Part shown: positions 10,390 to 18,984 of the stretch, piece by piece
How the letters are laid out: each line of letters opens with the position of its first letter
How positions within the stretch are numbered: position 1 is the first letter of the stretch
DNA from: Coptodactyla brooksi
Taxonomy: Eukaryota > Arthropoda > Insecta > Coleoptera > Scarabaeidae
DNA: 32,529 bases
Direction of reading: 5' to 3'
Assembly: GCA_033557675.1 (NCBI GenBank)
Contig: JAWQRM010000073.1
Coordinates: 1-32,529, forward strand
Program-made: the position numbers and the translations under genes
Notes under the pieces: generated by a model
Told to the model about the DNA's origin: nothing
Database searches by the model: none
Seen by the model: only the letters and a program-made list of their open reading frames with translations

Positions 10390-11316
10390 TGTTTAGAGGT
10401 ATTCGTTTGCCGTCGATTAAATAATTTTATTGACGTACAAATTTAATCTTATTTTCTTTCGGTAGAGCTTTACGCGAGCTTTAATTGAAAATTATTCTTG
10501 TTGCCCGTGCGGCAGGGCCGGTTTCGGGGGAATGCCGCGGCCGCAAATTACTATATCTTTTCACGGGTCAACGAGGCCGGAATTAGCGTAATCCGAAAAA
10601 CCAAGGAATTCGTGCAGATAACGCGGGAACTTTGCGGTTCATATTTCCGGGAGGCTTTCGCGCGCTCGCGACCGGTAAACCGGAAGCCGCGCGAAAATGC
10701 AGGACCCGCAGGAAAACGTTGACGTTGCCCGACGTGAAAATATCCCTCGAAGGAATTTCGCTCTCGATATTAAGCGGAGCCCTGTTTATCCCATCGAAAT
10801 TGGACGTTATATCAGCCAGGTGCTGTGTTATGTTTGCGGTTTACGGATACAGCTTTCGGATATTCAATTAATTAGGGCTAAACCGAGCAAACACCGCCGG
10901 CTACTTTATTGACTGTCTCGATCTATATGTTATCTTACCGCACGCCGTGTAAACCTAATTACGTTAGCCAAACCGGTTCGCAGAAAAATTAATAAGTATT
11001 GTACGGTTTTCGTCTTTGAAACATTTAATTTTATCTTTAACCCTGTAAATGTAAAATTACTTTTAGTTACATTTTAATCCTCATTCATAAATAGCTCTCA
11101 TTTATTAACTATCGTCGTGCGATCTCCGGCATCACCCGACTCGTCAACCAATCGGACCATAATGCAGTATCCCTATAGGACGAGATGTATTTTTCAGCAC
11201 CTTATATGTTTATATGTTCTGAGCTGTGAATTATAAGTAGTAATAGGGCTTCCTACTTTAACACTAGATATTAATGTCCAAAAACAATTGAAAGGAGAAG
11301 TCTGGTGGATCCAAAA
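10390..11316. other. Ordinary sequence, partly GC-rich, no supported gene
   Basis: The GC-rich part (10500-10920) contains overlapping open frames (10498-10722, 10632-10871, 10697-10912), but none has a domain or a convincing splice signal. The overlap in several frames at once is typical of CpG-rich, stop-poor non-coding DNA. Confidence 0.4.
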
Positions 11317-11470
11317 ATGGCGTTAGAACCGAAAGAAAAGTCTAGGAATCTTTCAAATTAATTGTCACTAGCTTTCTTGGAAAGAAAATGGACCTAAACT
11401 GCAAACCTATGGCAGATTATATGTTGAGGTGCTTTCAGGATGCAACATGAGCTTGAAAGCTTACATTAGG
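11317..11470 (+). pseudogene. Frameshifted fragment of a multicopy arthropod ORF
   Basis: Reading through two frameshifts gives ALEPKEKS, then ESFKLIVTSFLGKKMD, ADYMLRCF, then GCNMSLK. From memory, a family of repetitive uncharacterised arthropod proteins has a region of the type L.P.EK.AW.SF..VV..FLGN...NY..LV..ML..F..LGCNMSLK, and the order and spacing agree. The copy is broken (TGA after CFQDAT, a frame change before GCNMSLK) and ends right after SLK, where the 98-bp direct repeat at 11479 begins. Function of the family is not known to me. This is a TE-like passenger fragment, not a working gene. The identification comes from recall, not from a search. Confidence 0.4.
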
Positions 11471-11478
11471 CAAAGTGT

Positions 11479-12060
11479 AAAAATAAGTAATCGCAACCCG
11501 GCCTAATCCCTAATTGGATAATCCCTTATTCTCTTGCTTTTGTAGGTTATGAATTACAAGTAGCTGAAAGTTAAGTTGCGAAAAAATGTGACGTACACGT
11601 TGTCCCAGCGAAAATTTTTGATCCCCGTAACTCTCACAGGCACTTACCACAGTAAAAACTTAATCACGGCCCCCCAAGTGAATATACCTCCTTCCTAGAG
11701 AAACAACACACGTATATTAACAAAATATACGTGTGCTCTAAAATAAGATCACCCTGCGGTAATGTCTAACAAAACAAATGTCAATGAATGTAAACAAGCA
11801 ACAAAAAGGTAAGTTGTTTTGCGGGCAACCTCAAACCTCACCAACCGGGGCAATCAATTTCGTTACTTTACAGCAGTGGCAAACCAAAAATTAAACCTAT
11901 TAATAATAATAGTTTGTTTTATTACATTTTACAGTAATACTAAATATATAAATTCAACAGTAAAAGTTAAAAATAAGTAATCGCAACCCGGGCACATTGG
12001 ATAATCCCTTATTCTCTTGCTTTTGTAGGTTATGAATTACAAGTAGCTGGAAAGTTGAGT
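11479..12060 (+). repeat. Direct repeats of about 95 bp flanking a P-repeat insert
   Basis: 11479-11576 and 11969-12060 are near-identical: AAAAATAAGTAATCGCAACC, TTGGATAATCCCTTATTCTC, TTGCTTTTGTAGGTTATG, AATTACAAGTAGCTG. Between them lie 392 bp that begin with P copy 1. The arrangement is that of a tandem duplication of about 490 bp, or of an element with long direct terminal repeats. Confidence 0.8.
11577..11805 (+). repeat. P repeat, copy 1 (probable Penelope-like terminal region)
   Basis: It starts TGCGAAAAAATGTGACGTAC, continues through CCCCAAGTGAATATACCTCC and carries a perfect 12-bp hairpin at 11707-11735 (CACACGTATATT, loop AACAA). It ends with AAAATAAGATCACCCTGCGG, TAATGTCTAAC and AAATGTCAATGAATGTAA. 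It is nearly identical to 14197-14408. Linkage to the Penelope-like element is inferred, because the same end block directly follows that element's coding remnant at 13151-13226. Confidence 0.7.
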
Positions 12061-12329
12061 AGCTGGATTTGGACAATTGCCCACCGAAGGAAGCTGTGGT
12101 AAAATTAAACTAGAACTTACATTTACAACGCCGTAAAAAACAAATTAGTCAGAAGTTAGTTATTTAAAAATTCCACTTTCTGGGTTGCACACATAATAAG
12201 GCATTAGTTATGGATCACCTATATGAATAAATTTGTATTGTATTTAAGCAGTTGCACTGACGCACGTGTCAGTATTTCGAAGGATGTGACGTTTTCTGTT
12301 TCTTCACTTTCTCCTTTAGTACCTAAAGG

Positions 12330-13140
12330 TATTTCGAAACACCAATGGGTAACTGTCTTTCACTTTTTGTAGTAAATCTCTTCATGGGTTACTTTGAAAC
12401 CAACTGAAAACAAAAGCTTAAATATTGCCCTAAAACTTGGGATAGGTATGTGTTTGCGATTTTTGATACTGATAAGAGTAACATTCAAGAATTTATTAGG
12501 GAAATTAATTCAGAACATAAAACAATAAAATTTATAGAATGTGTGAATTAGAAAAAGAGGGGATATTAAGTTTCCTTGATACTCTAATAATTAAAAAAGG
12601 TAATAAATTGGAATTCGATATTTTTAGAAACCAATAACCACTAAACAAAATTAGGTATAATCAAGAAGTTAAATATATTGAAGAATTAGCTATATAAAAA
12701 CGGGTTTAATAAAACATTTTCAGAAAAAAGAAATTTAAATTTAAATCGACTTACGTAAACGTACTGCTCTTGAAGCAGTACCTAAAGAAGAACCTAAACA
12801 GTTCATTAAACTCCCCTATGATAAAACCACTAAAGGATTAGCTAATATGTTAAAAACGTTCGGGCATTTACTAATAACAACACTATTAAAATTCAGCTTC
12901 AAAATTATAAACGAGAGAAATTCAGTGTAGCTGCCCACATGATTATCCTTAATCACAGGATAAATGATAAAAGAGAATTGATTAAATAATTTAATTCAAG
13001 TAATCAACTTGACGTAGTGAAAAAACTGGAAATTTTTAAAAACAGAAATAAAATATTTAACAACGGCCCTGCCGTTATTAAATATGTCATTGTGAAAACG
13101 AGACGTCGCGGAATACAAGGAAAATACCTCAAGGTTAGGT
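12330..13140 (+). pseudogene. Penelope-like element remnant: RT and GIY-YIG-like end
   Basis: Frame 12330-12551 reads TPMGN....NLFMGYFE, a stop (TGA 12405), then PKTWDRYV-FAIFD, IQEFIREINSEH and IKF. These match the Penelope-like RT order GTPMGS..NLFM..FE, W.RYVDD..AIW and IQF. A frameshift gives CELEKEGILSFLDTLIIKK and LEFDIFRNQ (12542-12637). Another frame gives FIKLPYDKTTKGLANMLKTF (12802-12861). The last, from about 12903, reads NYKREKFSVAAHMIILNHRI and then DVVKKLEIFKN...NNGPAVI, like the end of the GIY-YIG endonuclease in these elements. Stops at 12405, 12549, 12635, 12928 and 12987 and the frame shifts show it is dead. The catalytic DD after YV is absent. The GIY and YIG motifs themselves are not visible. 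Confidence 0.8.
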
Positions 13141-13150
13141 CTTTAGTCTT

Positions 13151-13226
13151 GGCGTAGCCGCAAGGCTACGTTCTAAAATAAGATCGCCCTACGGTAATGT
13201 CTAACGAAACAAATGTCAATGAATGT
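13151..13226 (+). repeat. P repeat, copy 2, directly after the Penelope-like remnant
   Basis: It begins with a perfect 7-bp hairpin closed by a GCAA (GNRA-type) loop, CGTAGCC-GCAA-GGCTACG at 13153-13170. It then runs TTCTAAAATAAGATCGCCCT, ACGGTAATGTCTAACGAAAC and AAATGTCAATGAATG. Its position after the endonuclease-like remnant suggests it is the element's 3' or pLTR region. Confidence 0.7.
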
Positions 13227-13227
13227 T

Positions 13228-13300
13228 TGGCTGCCCACATAATTACCCTTAATCACAGGATGAAAATGATAAAAAAGAATTGATTGAATAAGTTAATTGA
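13228..13300 (+). pseudogene. Second Penelope-like endonuclease fragment
   Basis: GCTGCCCACATAATTACCCT and the following bases encode AAHIITLNHRM, a second copy of the AAHMIILNHRI segment at 12930-12965 with about 85 percent base identity. It ends within about 70 bp. It follows P copy 2 directly, so the two may be the junction of tandemly arranged element copies, a common state for Penelope-like elements. Confidence 0.65.
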
Positions 13301-13327
13301 AATTCTAAGGTCAACATAGCAAAGTCG

Positions 13328-13368
13328 AGGTCAAGGTCATGTTCACTCAGGTGAACTGACCTTGACCT
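13328..13368. promoter_or_regulatory. Palindromic array of four AGGTCA half-sites
   Basis: AGGTCAAGGTCA (13328-13339) is followed by T, GTTCAC, a TCAG loop, GTGAAC and TGACCTTGACCT (13357-13368). The arms are complementary over 18 pairs with one bulged T. AGGTCA is the nuclear-receptor half-site, and TCAAGGTCA is the extended monomer site of the FTZ-F1 (NR5A) and ERR type. No gene lies nearby, so a regulatory role is only a possibility; it may be a chance or TE-borne palindrome. Confidence 0.5.
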
Positions 13369-13372
13369 TGTT

Positions 13373-14196
13373 CTGAGAGGAGGTTCTGAGATTGGCCTAT
13401 TCCCACTACTAACAATAAAATTTTGCGAAGATTATTTTATGAATTGACTGACAGTGATGCTAATTAATTGGATTTGCAGTCCTGAATAGAAATGCTCACG
13501 AAACCGTTGAAGTTAAAGCTTGATTGCCCCGTAAGTTGAGTGGCGTTCGGTTTCTTCGAGTAGCCAGACATTCGAGAGGTTCAATTTCAATTTCTGCGCT
13601 TTTAAAACAACGTTATCGTTCGCCCTCTCGAATTTCCCTTCGGGCTTTCCAGATAATAACTCCCATTGAATTCCCGGGAATTTATACTCGCAAATTAGGT
13701 AATCACGTGGCCGAGTGAGAACGGAAGGACCCCTAGCGGCCCGGCAAGCAATCTCGGCGTACTTCCTGAACTGACCGGAACCGTGACCCTCCTCCGGTAC
13801 GATGATGTCATTATCCTGAGTACCATTCGGGCGGACCGCCTCGTTTGGTCCGAATTATACCCGAGCTGGACGTGATAACATTTTTAATTACTTTGCCAGT
13901 TATTCGCGTCGTTATCTCGTTTCCGATTCGCGCGACCCACGGGCCTAAATTTAATTAGCGTGGCCGTTTCGTGCTCCGATTGTTTCGGAAACGAGACGCG
14001 ACTTATAGGGCACAAGCGGTGGCGTTTCGCGAGACCGGAGAGTCCATTCAGATTCCTGCAGAAATGTTTAATTATAAAAGTTGCGCCGCGGCGCGGCGCA
14101 GACTCCACAGGGTCAAAAGGTAATTGGCCCTTTGCGAGCTCGAAACATATCCTAATTGATGCCTTTCAAAGACCCCCCTCGGTTCCCTGTTAAAAC
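13373..14196. other. Ordinary sequence, no supported gene
   Basis: CpG-rich host-like DNA. Open frames (13524-13718, 13884-14108 minus, 13960-14193) show no domain. It ends where P copy 3 begins, at CTGCGAAAAAATGTG. Confidence 0.4.
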
Positions 14197-14408
14197 GCTG
14201 CGAAAAAATGTGACGTACGCGTTGTCCCAGCGAAAATCTTTGATCCCCATAACTCTCACAGGCACTTACCACAATAGAAATTTAATCATGGACCCCCAAG
14301 TGAATATACCTCCTTCCTAGAGAAACAACACACGTATATTAACAAAATATACGTGTTTTAAAATAGGATCACCCTGCGGTAATGTCTAACAAAACAAATG
14401 TCAATGTC
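14197..14408 (+). repeat. P repeat, copy 3
   Basis: Over 90 percent alike to 11577-11790. It has the same start, the same CCCCCAAGTGAATATACC block and the same hairpin (14330-14356, 11-bp arms, AACAA loop). It ends at AAATGTCAATG, short of the AATGTAAGCAAGC tail in other copies. Confidence 0.8.
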
Positions 14409-14980
14409 GGATCACGGGTTCTCTAGAAGATCCTCTAGCTTTCATCATAGGTATGACTTCTTTGGTTTCAAATTAACACCTTCTTCTGTCATTTCCAAAT
14501 TTAATAATATTTTTTTAAGATATATACGGTCTCAGAAAGAAATATTTACTTTTCGTTGCTTGAGAATATCTTGTTTAATTACGGGGATACGTTCGTTCTT
14601 ATAATGGAAAATTAAAAACTCTCCATCAGAAAATATGGTACATATTTCTATTAGTATAAAATGTATATCAAATGCACACTTCAAATGTTTTAGTTATGAG
14701 CTAGATAGTTATATTTTGGTTATGAACATGTGAGCCAATAATTTAACATTCAAGCAATGTTTTTTAAATTTTTATTTTGTTTTATGTTTACAGGTATCTT
14801 CGTTCATGCTTATCTTAGTACGAAAGAAGATTAAATAATCTTTCGCTGAATTGCGGAAGTACACAATCAAAGTGTAAGTTACTGATACATTGAATAAAAG
14901 TAACCTTTCTTTATAAGCGATAACTGTAATTGGTTTAGCCGTGCAGACGACAGATGTCGGTCTACACCTGAACGTCATAA
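14409..14980. other. AT-rich non-coding sequence
   Basis: No repeat, RNA gene or coding domain was recognised. The frames at 14398-14604 and 14772-15014 (minus) are unremarkable and overlap P copies at their edges. Confidence 0.45.
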
Positions 14981-15057
14981 GGCTACGTTCTAAAACAAGA
15001 TCGCCCTGCGGCAATGTCTAACAAAACAAACGTCAATGAATGTAAGCAAGCAAAAAG
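14981..15057 (+). repeat. P repeat, copy 4 (core only)
   Basis: GGCTACGTTCTAAAACAAGA, TCGCCCTGCGGCAATGTC, AAACGTCAATGAATGTAAGC and AAGCAAAAAGG. Only the 3' core is present; the long 5' block of copies 1 and 3 is missing. Confidence 0.75.
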
Positions 15058-16336
15058 GTTTTGCAGTTTTAACCACTGATTAAATAATCCTTCTTAAAAC
15101 AATAATCCTTCTTTTAAACAAACACGCTTAAAGCTTCCCTAGTTATAATAATAGCACTACTACGTAGTAGTAACGTTTTAAGTATCCCATTTTAAACTGT
15201 CAAACTAAATCGAGATTTTCCCGGCTGAATAGTAATTAAAAGTTCCTATGGGGGGATGAAAGTCCACAATTCGACTAGGGAACTTAAGAAAAACATAATA
15301 AACTTTTCGGGGCTTTGGAGAACTGCCACGGCGGTCGTGTTTTCTAATGGAAACGCGCATTTTCTTTCCATAAAATCTAAAATCGCTGATACCTTGTTTC
15401 CAAGAGAGGAACCTATATCTTCCGCTACATCGATAACGTGGAAAATTTTTGCCAGCGTTCGGTCGCGAAGTGGAAATTCCCGCCGCGAAAATGGATCCTC
15501 GCAATATCTGGCGTTCGCGATGAACTCGAACGTAACTCCTGGCTTTTTTTGCGTTATTTAACTTCGAATATTGCACGTTGCAGAGGGAATCGTTTATTTA
15601 TTAGAGAATAACAAAAAAAAGGCCGGGTTTGATGAAGCACGGAAGGTAAATTACGTTCACGAATATATCGAAGGCAATTTCTTACGTTTCCAATTTGTTT
15701 AAAAGCACAACTGTCTATAGTCCTTTTAAAATATATTTACACCCCCTTTTTTCGACACGCACGGCGTGGTATTTCCAACGGGGCGTTCAATCAATAAGGG
15801 ATTAACAAATTCAATGTAGCGGGATATCGACAACGGTTCGGTGAAAGCTTTTTGTCCAACGGTATATCCAGGGGACATTTTACAACCGTTTTTATGCCCC
15901 TGGGCCTGTTTTGCGTTAACCGCGTTCGCGCGAACGAAAGAAACCTTGTTTCCCGTGTTGATTTTCGCAAAGGGGCTCGTATAAATATATATATAGAGGC
16001 GACTGAATTATTAAAACTGCAAGTTTCCAACAGAAAACCCCTCTCGCGAGAGTCCCCGGCGAAGAAGAAACTACATTCCAATTAAACTTTAATTATTCAA
16101 ATCGTATTCGAGAGAATAGAATAATTAGAAAAGTTTCGCGCTGAAATTTATATTACCTCCCTATTTTAATTTATCGCCCGGATCCCGGAGTGGAAATGAC
16201 GAATTGAACGCACTTCAAAATCGCCCATTCCATCAATAAATATTTATAAACGTCCGTTTGAATGAAATGAACTGTTATTATAAAAGATTCCTTAAAATCC
16301 ACCTACGGGGCCTTCAGAAATGTCCTCCACCAAAAA
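15058..16336. other. Ordinary sequence, no supported gene
   Basis: It contains a 16-bp perfect palindrome ACTACTACGTAGTAGT (15156-15171) and otherwise CpG-containing host-like DNA. Opposing open frames at 15205-15576 (minus) and 15256-15561 (plus), and at 15791-16081 (minus) and 15852-16085 (plus), overlap on both strands and show no domain, which argues against coding. Confidence 0.4.
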
Positions 16337-16426
16337 CACTAACAGTAATACAAGATTTTGGATTACACAGGGAGAACCTCGGCTCCGGCCCCGCACAGTG
16401 GAGATGGGGTAGGTCCTAAAGTAACC
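16337..16426 (+). repeat. Dispersed repeat family C, copy 3
   Basis: CACTAACAGTAATACAAG, then TTGGATTACACAGGGAGAAC and the GGCTCCGGCCCC...GGAGATGGGG core, ending GGTCCTAAAGTAAC. It lacks the TTGGAGGACGTC block of copies 4-6. All three complementary pairs of the core (ACCT/AGGT, CTCC/GGAG, CCCC/GGGG) are kept. Confidence 0.75.
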
Positions 16427-16506
16427 AAGGAACCGATATACTAAAACGTCCACACGCTGACGTTTGTAAATCCAACGCTACTAGACAGCACTAGCACTAA
16501 AACGAA

Positions 16507-16684
16507 CACTAATACAAGGCTCCCTACCTTGGAGGACGTCAAACTCTGGGTTACACAGGGAGAACTTGGGCTCCGGCCCCGCACAGTGGAGAAGGGGCAG
16601 GTCCTAAGGTAACTAAATGTAATTCAGCATGTTATTTACTTAAGGAAGGCCGATAAAGGTTAAAGTTGTGCTTTATACGTTTCA
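16507..16684 (+). repeat. Dispersed repeat family C, copy 4 (longest form)
   Basis: It starts CACTAATACAAGG, then CTTGGAGGACGTCAAACTC and TTACACAGGGAGAAC. The core follows: CTCC 16571-16574, GGCCCC 16575-16580, GGAG 16588-16591, GGGGC 16594-16598. It ends with GTAATTCAGCATGTTATTTA, AAGGAAGGCCGATAAAGG and TTTATACGTTTCA. Copy 5 matches over its whole length. Confidence 0.8.
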
Positions 16685-17512
16685 GAAAGCCAAAGTGGCA
16701 CCCGTTTCTTCCCTCTACCGTTTGAGAAGCGTTCCTTTCTAGTGGTTCTTTCGCGGAATTGCAAAGGGGCTTTCGCGGTGCTTTTTTAACGTCGTCGCGA
16801 TTGTGGCCTTTGATTGTCATTTTCCCGCATTCGCCCCTTAATGTAATTGCGAAGGCACGTTGACTGTTTTTCAGTTCCCACCGTCTACATGACAACCGGG
16901 CGGCGTGTCTCTTTGTCTCCTGCGCTCGCGGACCGATGGAATTTCTTTGTGTTCTTTTTTTTGCGCGCCTCGGCGCTGTCCCTTTGTTTTGAAAGGGCTG
17001 GGGAGAGGAAAAAATGAACGGCTACGGTAAAATGAGACTTTTCACCGCAGCCTGACGGTAATAGATCGTCGGGCGCGTTGTTTAGCCGTCGGTTAATCGA
17101 TCAAATTCGAACGAACCCGACCAGGCGGCTTCTAATAATCCTAATACGGTTTTCGCGCAGCAAATCAACAGGCGCGAGTAGCGTTTATCGACTACCGGAA
17201 ACCGGGAAATTCCTGCTGTTACATCGGCCAATTCCCATCTGCGGTTTTATCGGGGAATTACCGAAATGAAACGCAACGGCAGACAATGGCGGAATCGCCG
17301 GCACGTATTATTTGTACGAAATAAAACTTACATAATACACCACATGAATCTTACACAAATATTCATTACATTTACAACGTGTTATTGACAGCCTTAAAAC
17401 CATGAACTGTGTTGATATCCTAATTCTTACTACTTCTGTAATATTTTTTAAGATTTCAGGTGCATTTCATGCCAAAATTTTAATTATTTGTATATCTAAT
17501 AAATTATTGAAA
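16685..17512. other. Ordinary sequence, no supported gene
   Basis: CpG-rich to about 17290, then AT-rich. Frames 16632-16895 (minus) and 17078-17269 show no domain. No RNA gene was recognised. Confidence 0.4.
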
Positions 17513-17567
17513 TTTGACATTTGTTTTGTTAGACATTACCGCAGAGCGATCTTATTTTAGAACGTAG
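17513..17567 (-). repeat. P repeat, copy 5 (inverted core)
   Basis: TTGACATTTGTTTTGTTAGA, CATTACCGCAGAGCGATCTT and ATTTTAGAACGTAG are the reverse complement of the 14981-15040 core. It is the only inverted P copy. Confidence 0.75.
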
Positions 17568-17814
17568 TCTTGCGACGAATTTATTGTTGTTTTATTACAG
17601 TACTGCAATACTGGCTTTGCTAGATATTCTCTTTTAGTCTGCCACGATGATTTGGTGTAGCTTTCTTTTGATTCCATTTACTTCATGGTTTGCTCCTCCT
17701 TCCTGCTTCGTTGGCCTTTGTTTCTTTAATATGATTACGTGCGGCAACCACTGTGTTTTCTATTCTCACAGTGATTACAAGAAAGTGCGGTTTAAAATTA
17801 AATTACTGGGCTGT
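17568..17814. other. AT-rich sequence between P and B repeats
   Basis: No known repeat or supported coding frame. An open frame at 17647-17847 has no recognisable domain. Confidence 0.4.
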
Positions 17815-18008
17815 TCTATTCCTGAATTAGGAACAATCTATTATTAAGCTAACGGCCCTTATATATTAATTATCGAGGTGACTGAGCTGCCGCCTCAGCA
17901 CTTTAGGTGGGTCACGGTTACCGTTTATTGTTTACTGCATTCTCGACCTACTAATGACAGTGTGTGTGTTTATCGAGGCCTGACCTTGCACTCGATCCAC
18001 CGCAGAGG
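17815..18008 (-). repeat. Dispersed repeat family B, copy 4 (inverted)
   Basis: It reads AACAATCTATTATTAAGC, TATATATTAATTATCGAGG, then the junction core GTGA (17878-17881), CTGAG-N7-CTCAG (17882-17898), CAC-TTTA-GGTG, TCAC (17912-17915). It continues CGTTTATTGTTTACTGCATT, CTCGACCTACTAATGAC, GTTTATCGAGGCCTGACC and CTCGATCCACC. This and copy 7 show the longest stretch on that side of the junction. Confidence 0.8.
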
Positions 18009-18413
18009 ATTGAAATTGGTAGAGGCGCAGGTATGTACACTTTTATTTCGAAGTGACGTATAAATTTAATCAACGTCGATCGGATCTGGGTAATTGCGCG
18101 GCTAATTGGATAAAAACCGCGAATTCCTTTGGGACACTTCGAGCGCTAACGTGGCCATGTCAGTTTTCCTTCTTTTTCCGTCGTTTTCCGCCGCGCGTTT
18201 AATTAATTTACATTTTAAAAACCGGAATAACGGATCGTTGGGCAAACGGGGTGGAAAAATGGTAAGAATACTTATCGGGGCAACTTGTTATCCGGTGTTT
18301 ACACTGTTGCCGTTTCCGTACGTTTGACTGGCGGATTTTTCGCGACCGCAAAATAAAAATTTAATCTCGGCCCCCGGATTGGCGCGATAAATCTGTAACC
18401 GTCTGGTGACTGT

Positions 18414-18436
18414 CCCCCCCTCCCTCCCCCCGGGGG
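18414..18436 (-). other. Possible G-quadruplex motif on the minus strand
   Basis: The plus strand has C-runs of 7, 3 and 6 and then a G-run followed by six more C. Read on the minus strand this gives at least four G-runs of three or more with short loops, if the run just past 18436 is counted. No gene is nearby. Confidence 0.5.
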
Positions 18437-18761
18437 CCCCCCGCGCCGGCGGCCGCCCTTAAAAATTTATGGCCTCTATTTGCTTTACAAGGAGCGAATC
18501 GAGAAGCGCGATGCGAGCTGAATTCTTCCGTCGAAAAACGAGAATAACGAAAATCAACTTGCCGGACCGAAACGCAAGGATAATTAAATTTGGTTACCCG
18601 ATTCGGGCCGGCGCTGATTTAACTCCACCGTTATTTTTGTTTCCGGCGAAAAACAACGGAAAACAAGCAAACGAAACGAATAGGTTCGACCTTGGGGACG
18701 AGCCCCGATCGTGAAAATTTTATTTTTTGAATTTTAACAGGTATTTGCGAAACAATTTTTA

Positions 18762-18800
18762 CCGGCGCCTTCACCAATTTTGGGCTTCCGCTAAATGGGG
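18762..18800 (+). repeat. Dispersed GGCGCC motif
   Basis: CCGGCGCCTTCACCAATTTT followed by GGGCTTCCGCTAAATGGG, aligning with the extended forms at 8854 and 20545. Confidence 0.55.
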
Positions 18801-18854
18801 ATGGATCAGGCAAAATATTCTCTTTCTTTGAACACACCTATGTTTTACTCTGAA

Positions 18855-18925
18855 AACAAACATAAACGCCAACCGTGACCCACCGAAAGGTGCTGAGGTG
18901 GCAGCTCAGTCACCGCAATAGTTAA
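18855..18925 (+). repeat. Dispersed repeat family B, copy 3
   Basis: ATAAACGCCAACC, then the junction core: GTGA (18875-18878), CACC-GAAA-GGTG (18881-18892), CTGAG-N7-CTCAG (18893-18909), TCAC (18910-18913). It ends within about 12 bp, close to the start of the LINE remnant. Confidence 0.8.
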
Positions 18926-18984
18926 TGCAAATATATAGTAATTCCTGACATTAGTGTTCTTAGATGCTACAGGTGTTTTAAAGA

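Larger units (their letters stand above)
18009..18854. other. Ordinary sequence with a G4-prone block
   Basis: CpG-rich host-like DNA. 18414-18436 is a C/G-run block, and a GGCGCC motif copy lies at 18762. Frames 18106-18327, 18469-18714 and 18631-18837 (minus) show no domain. Confidence 0.4.

Noticed and set aside
10498..10912. Three overlapping plus-strand frames in GC-rich DNA
   Set aside because: They overlap in different frames, which is typical of stop-poor, CpG-rich non-coding sequence. No domain was seen.
11808..11871. A 63-bp intron (GGTAAGT...TTTACAG) after P copy 1
   Set aside because: P copy 4 aligns across the supposed donor with a simple gap instead of a spliced form, and no coding frame surrounds it.
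13151..13226. Hammerhead ribozyme in the P repeat (CGAAAC...TGTC in copy 2)
   Set aside because: The CTGANGA core is absent on both strands of the P copies, and other copies have CAAAAC instead of CGAAAC.
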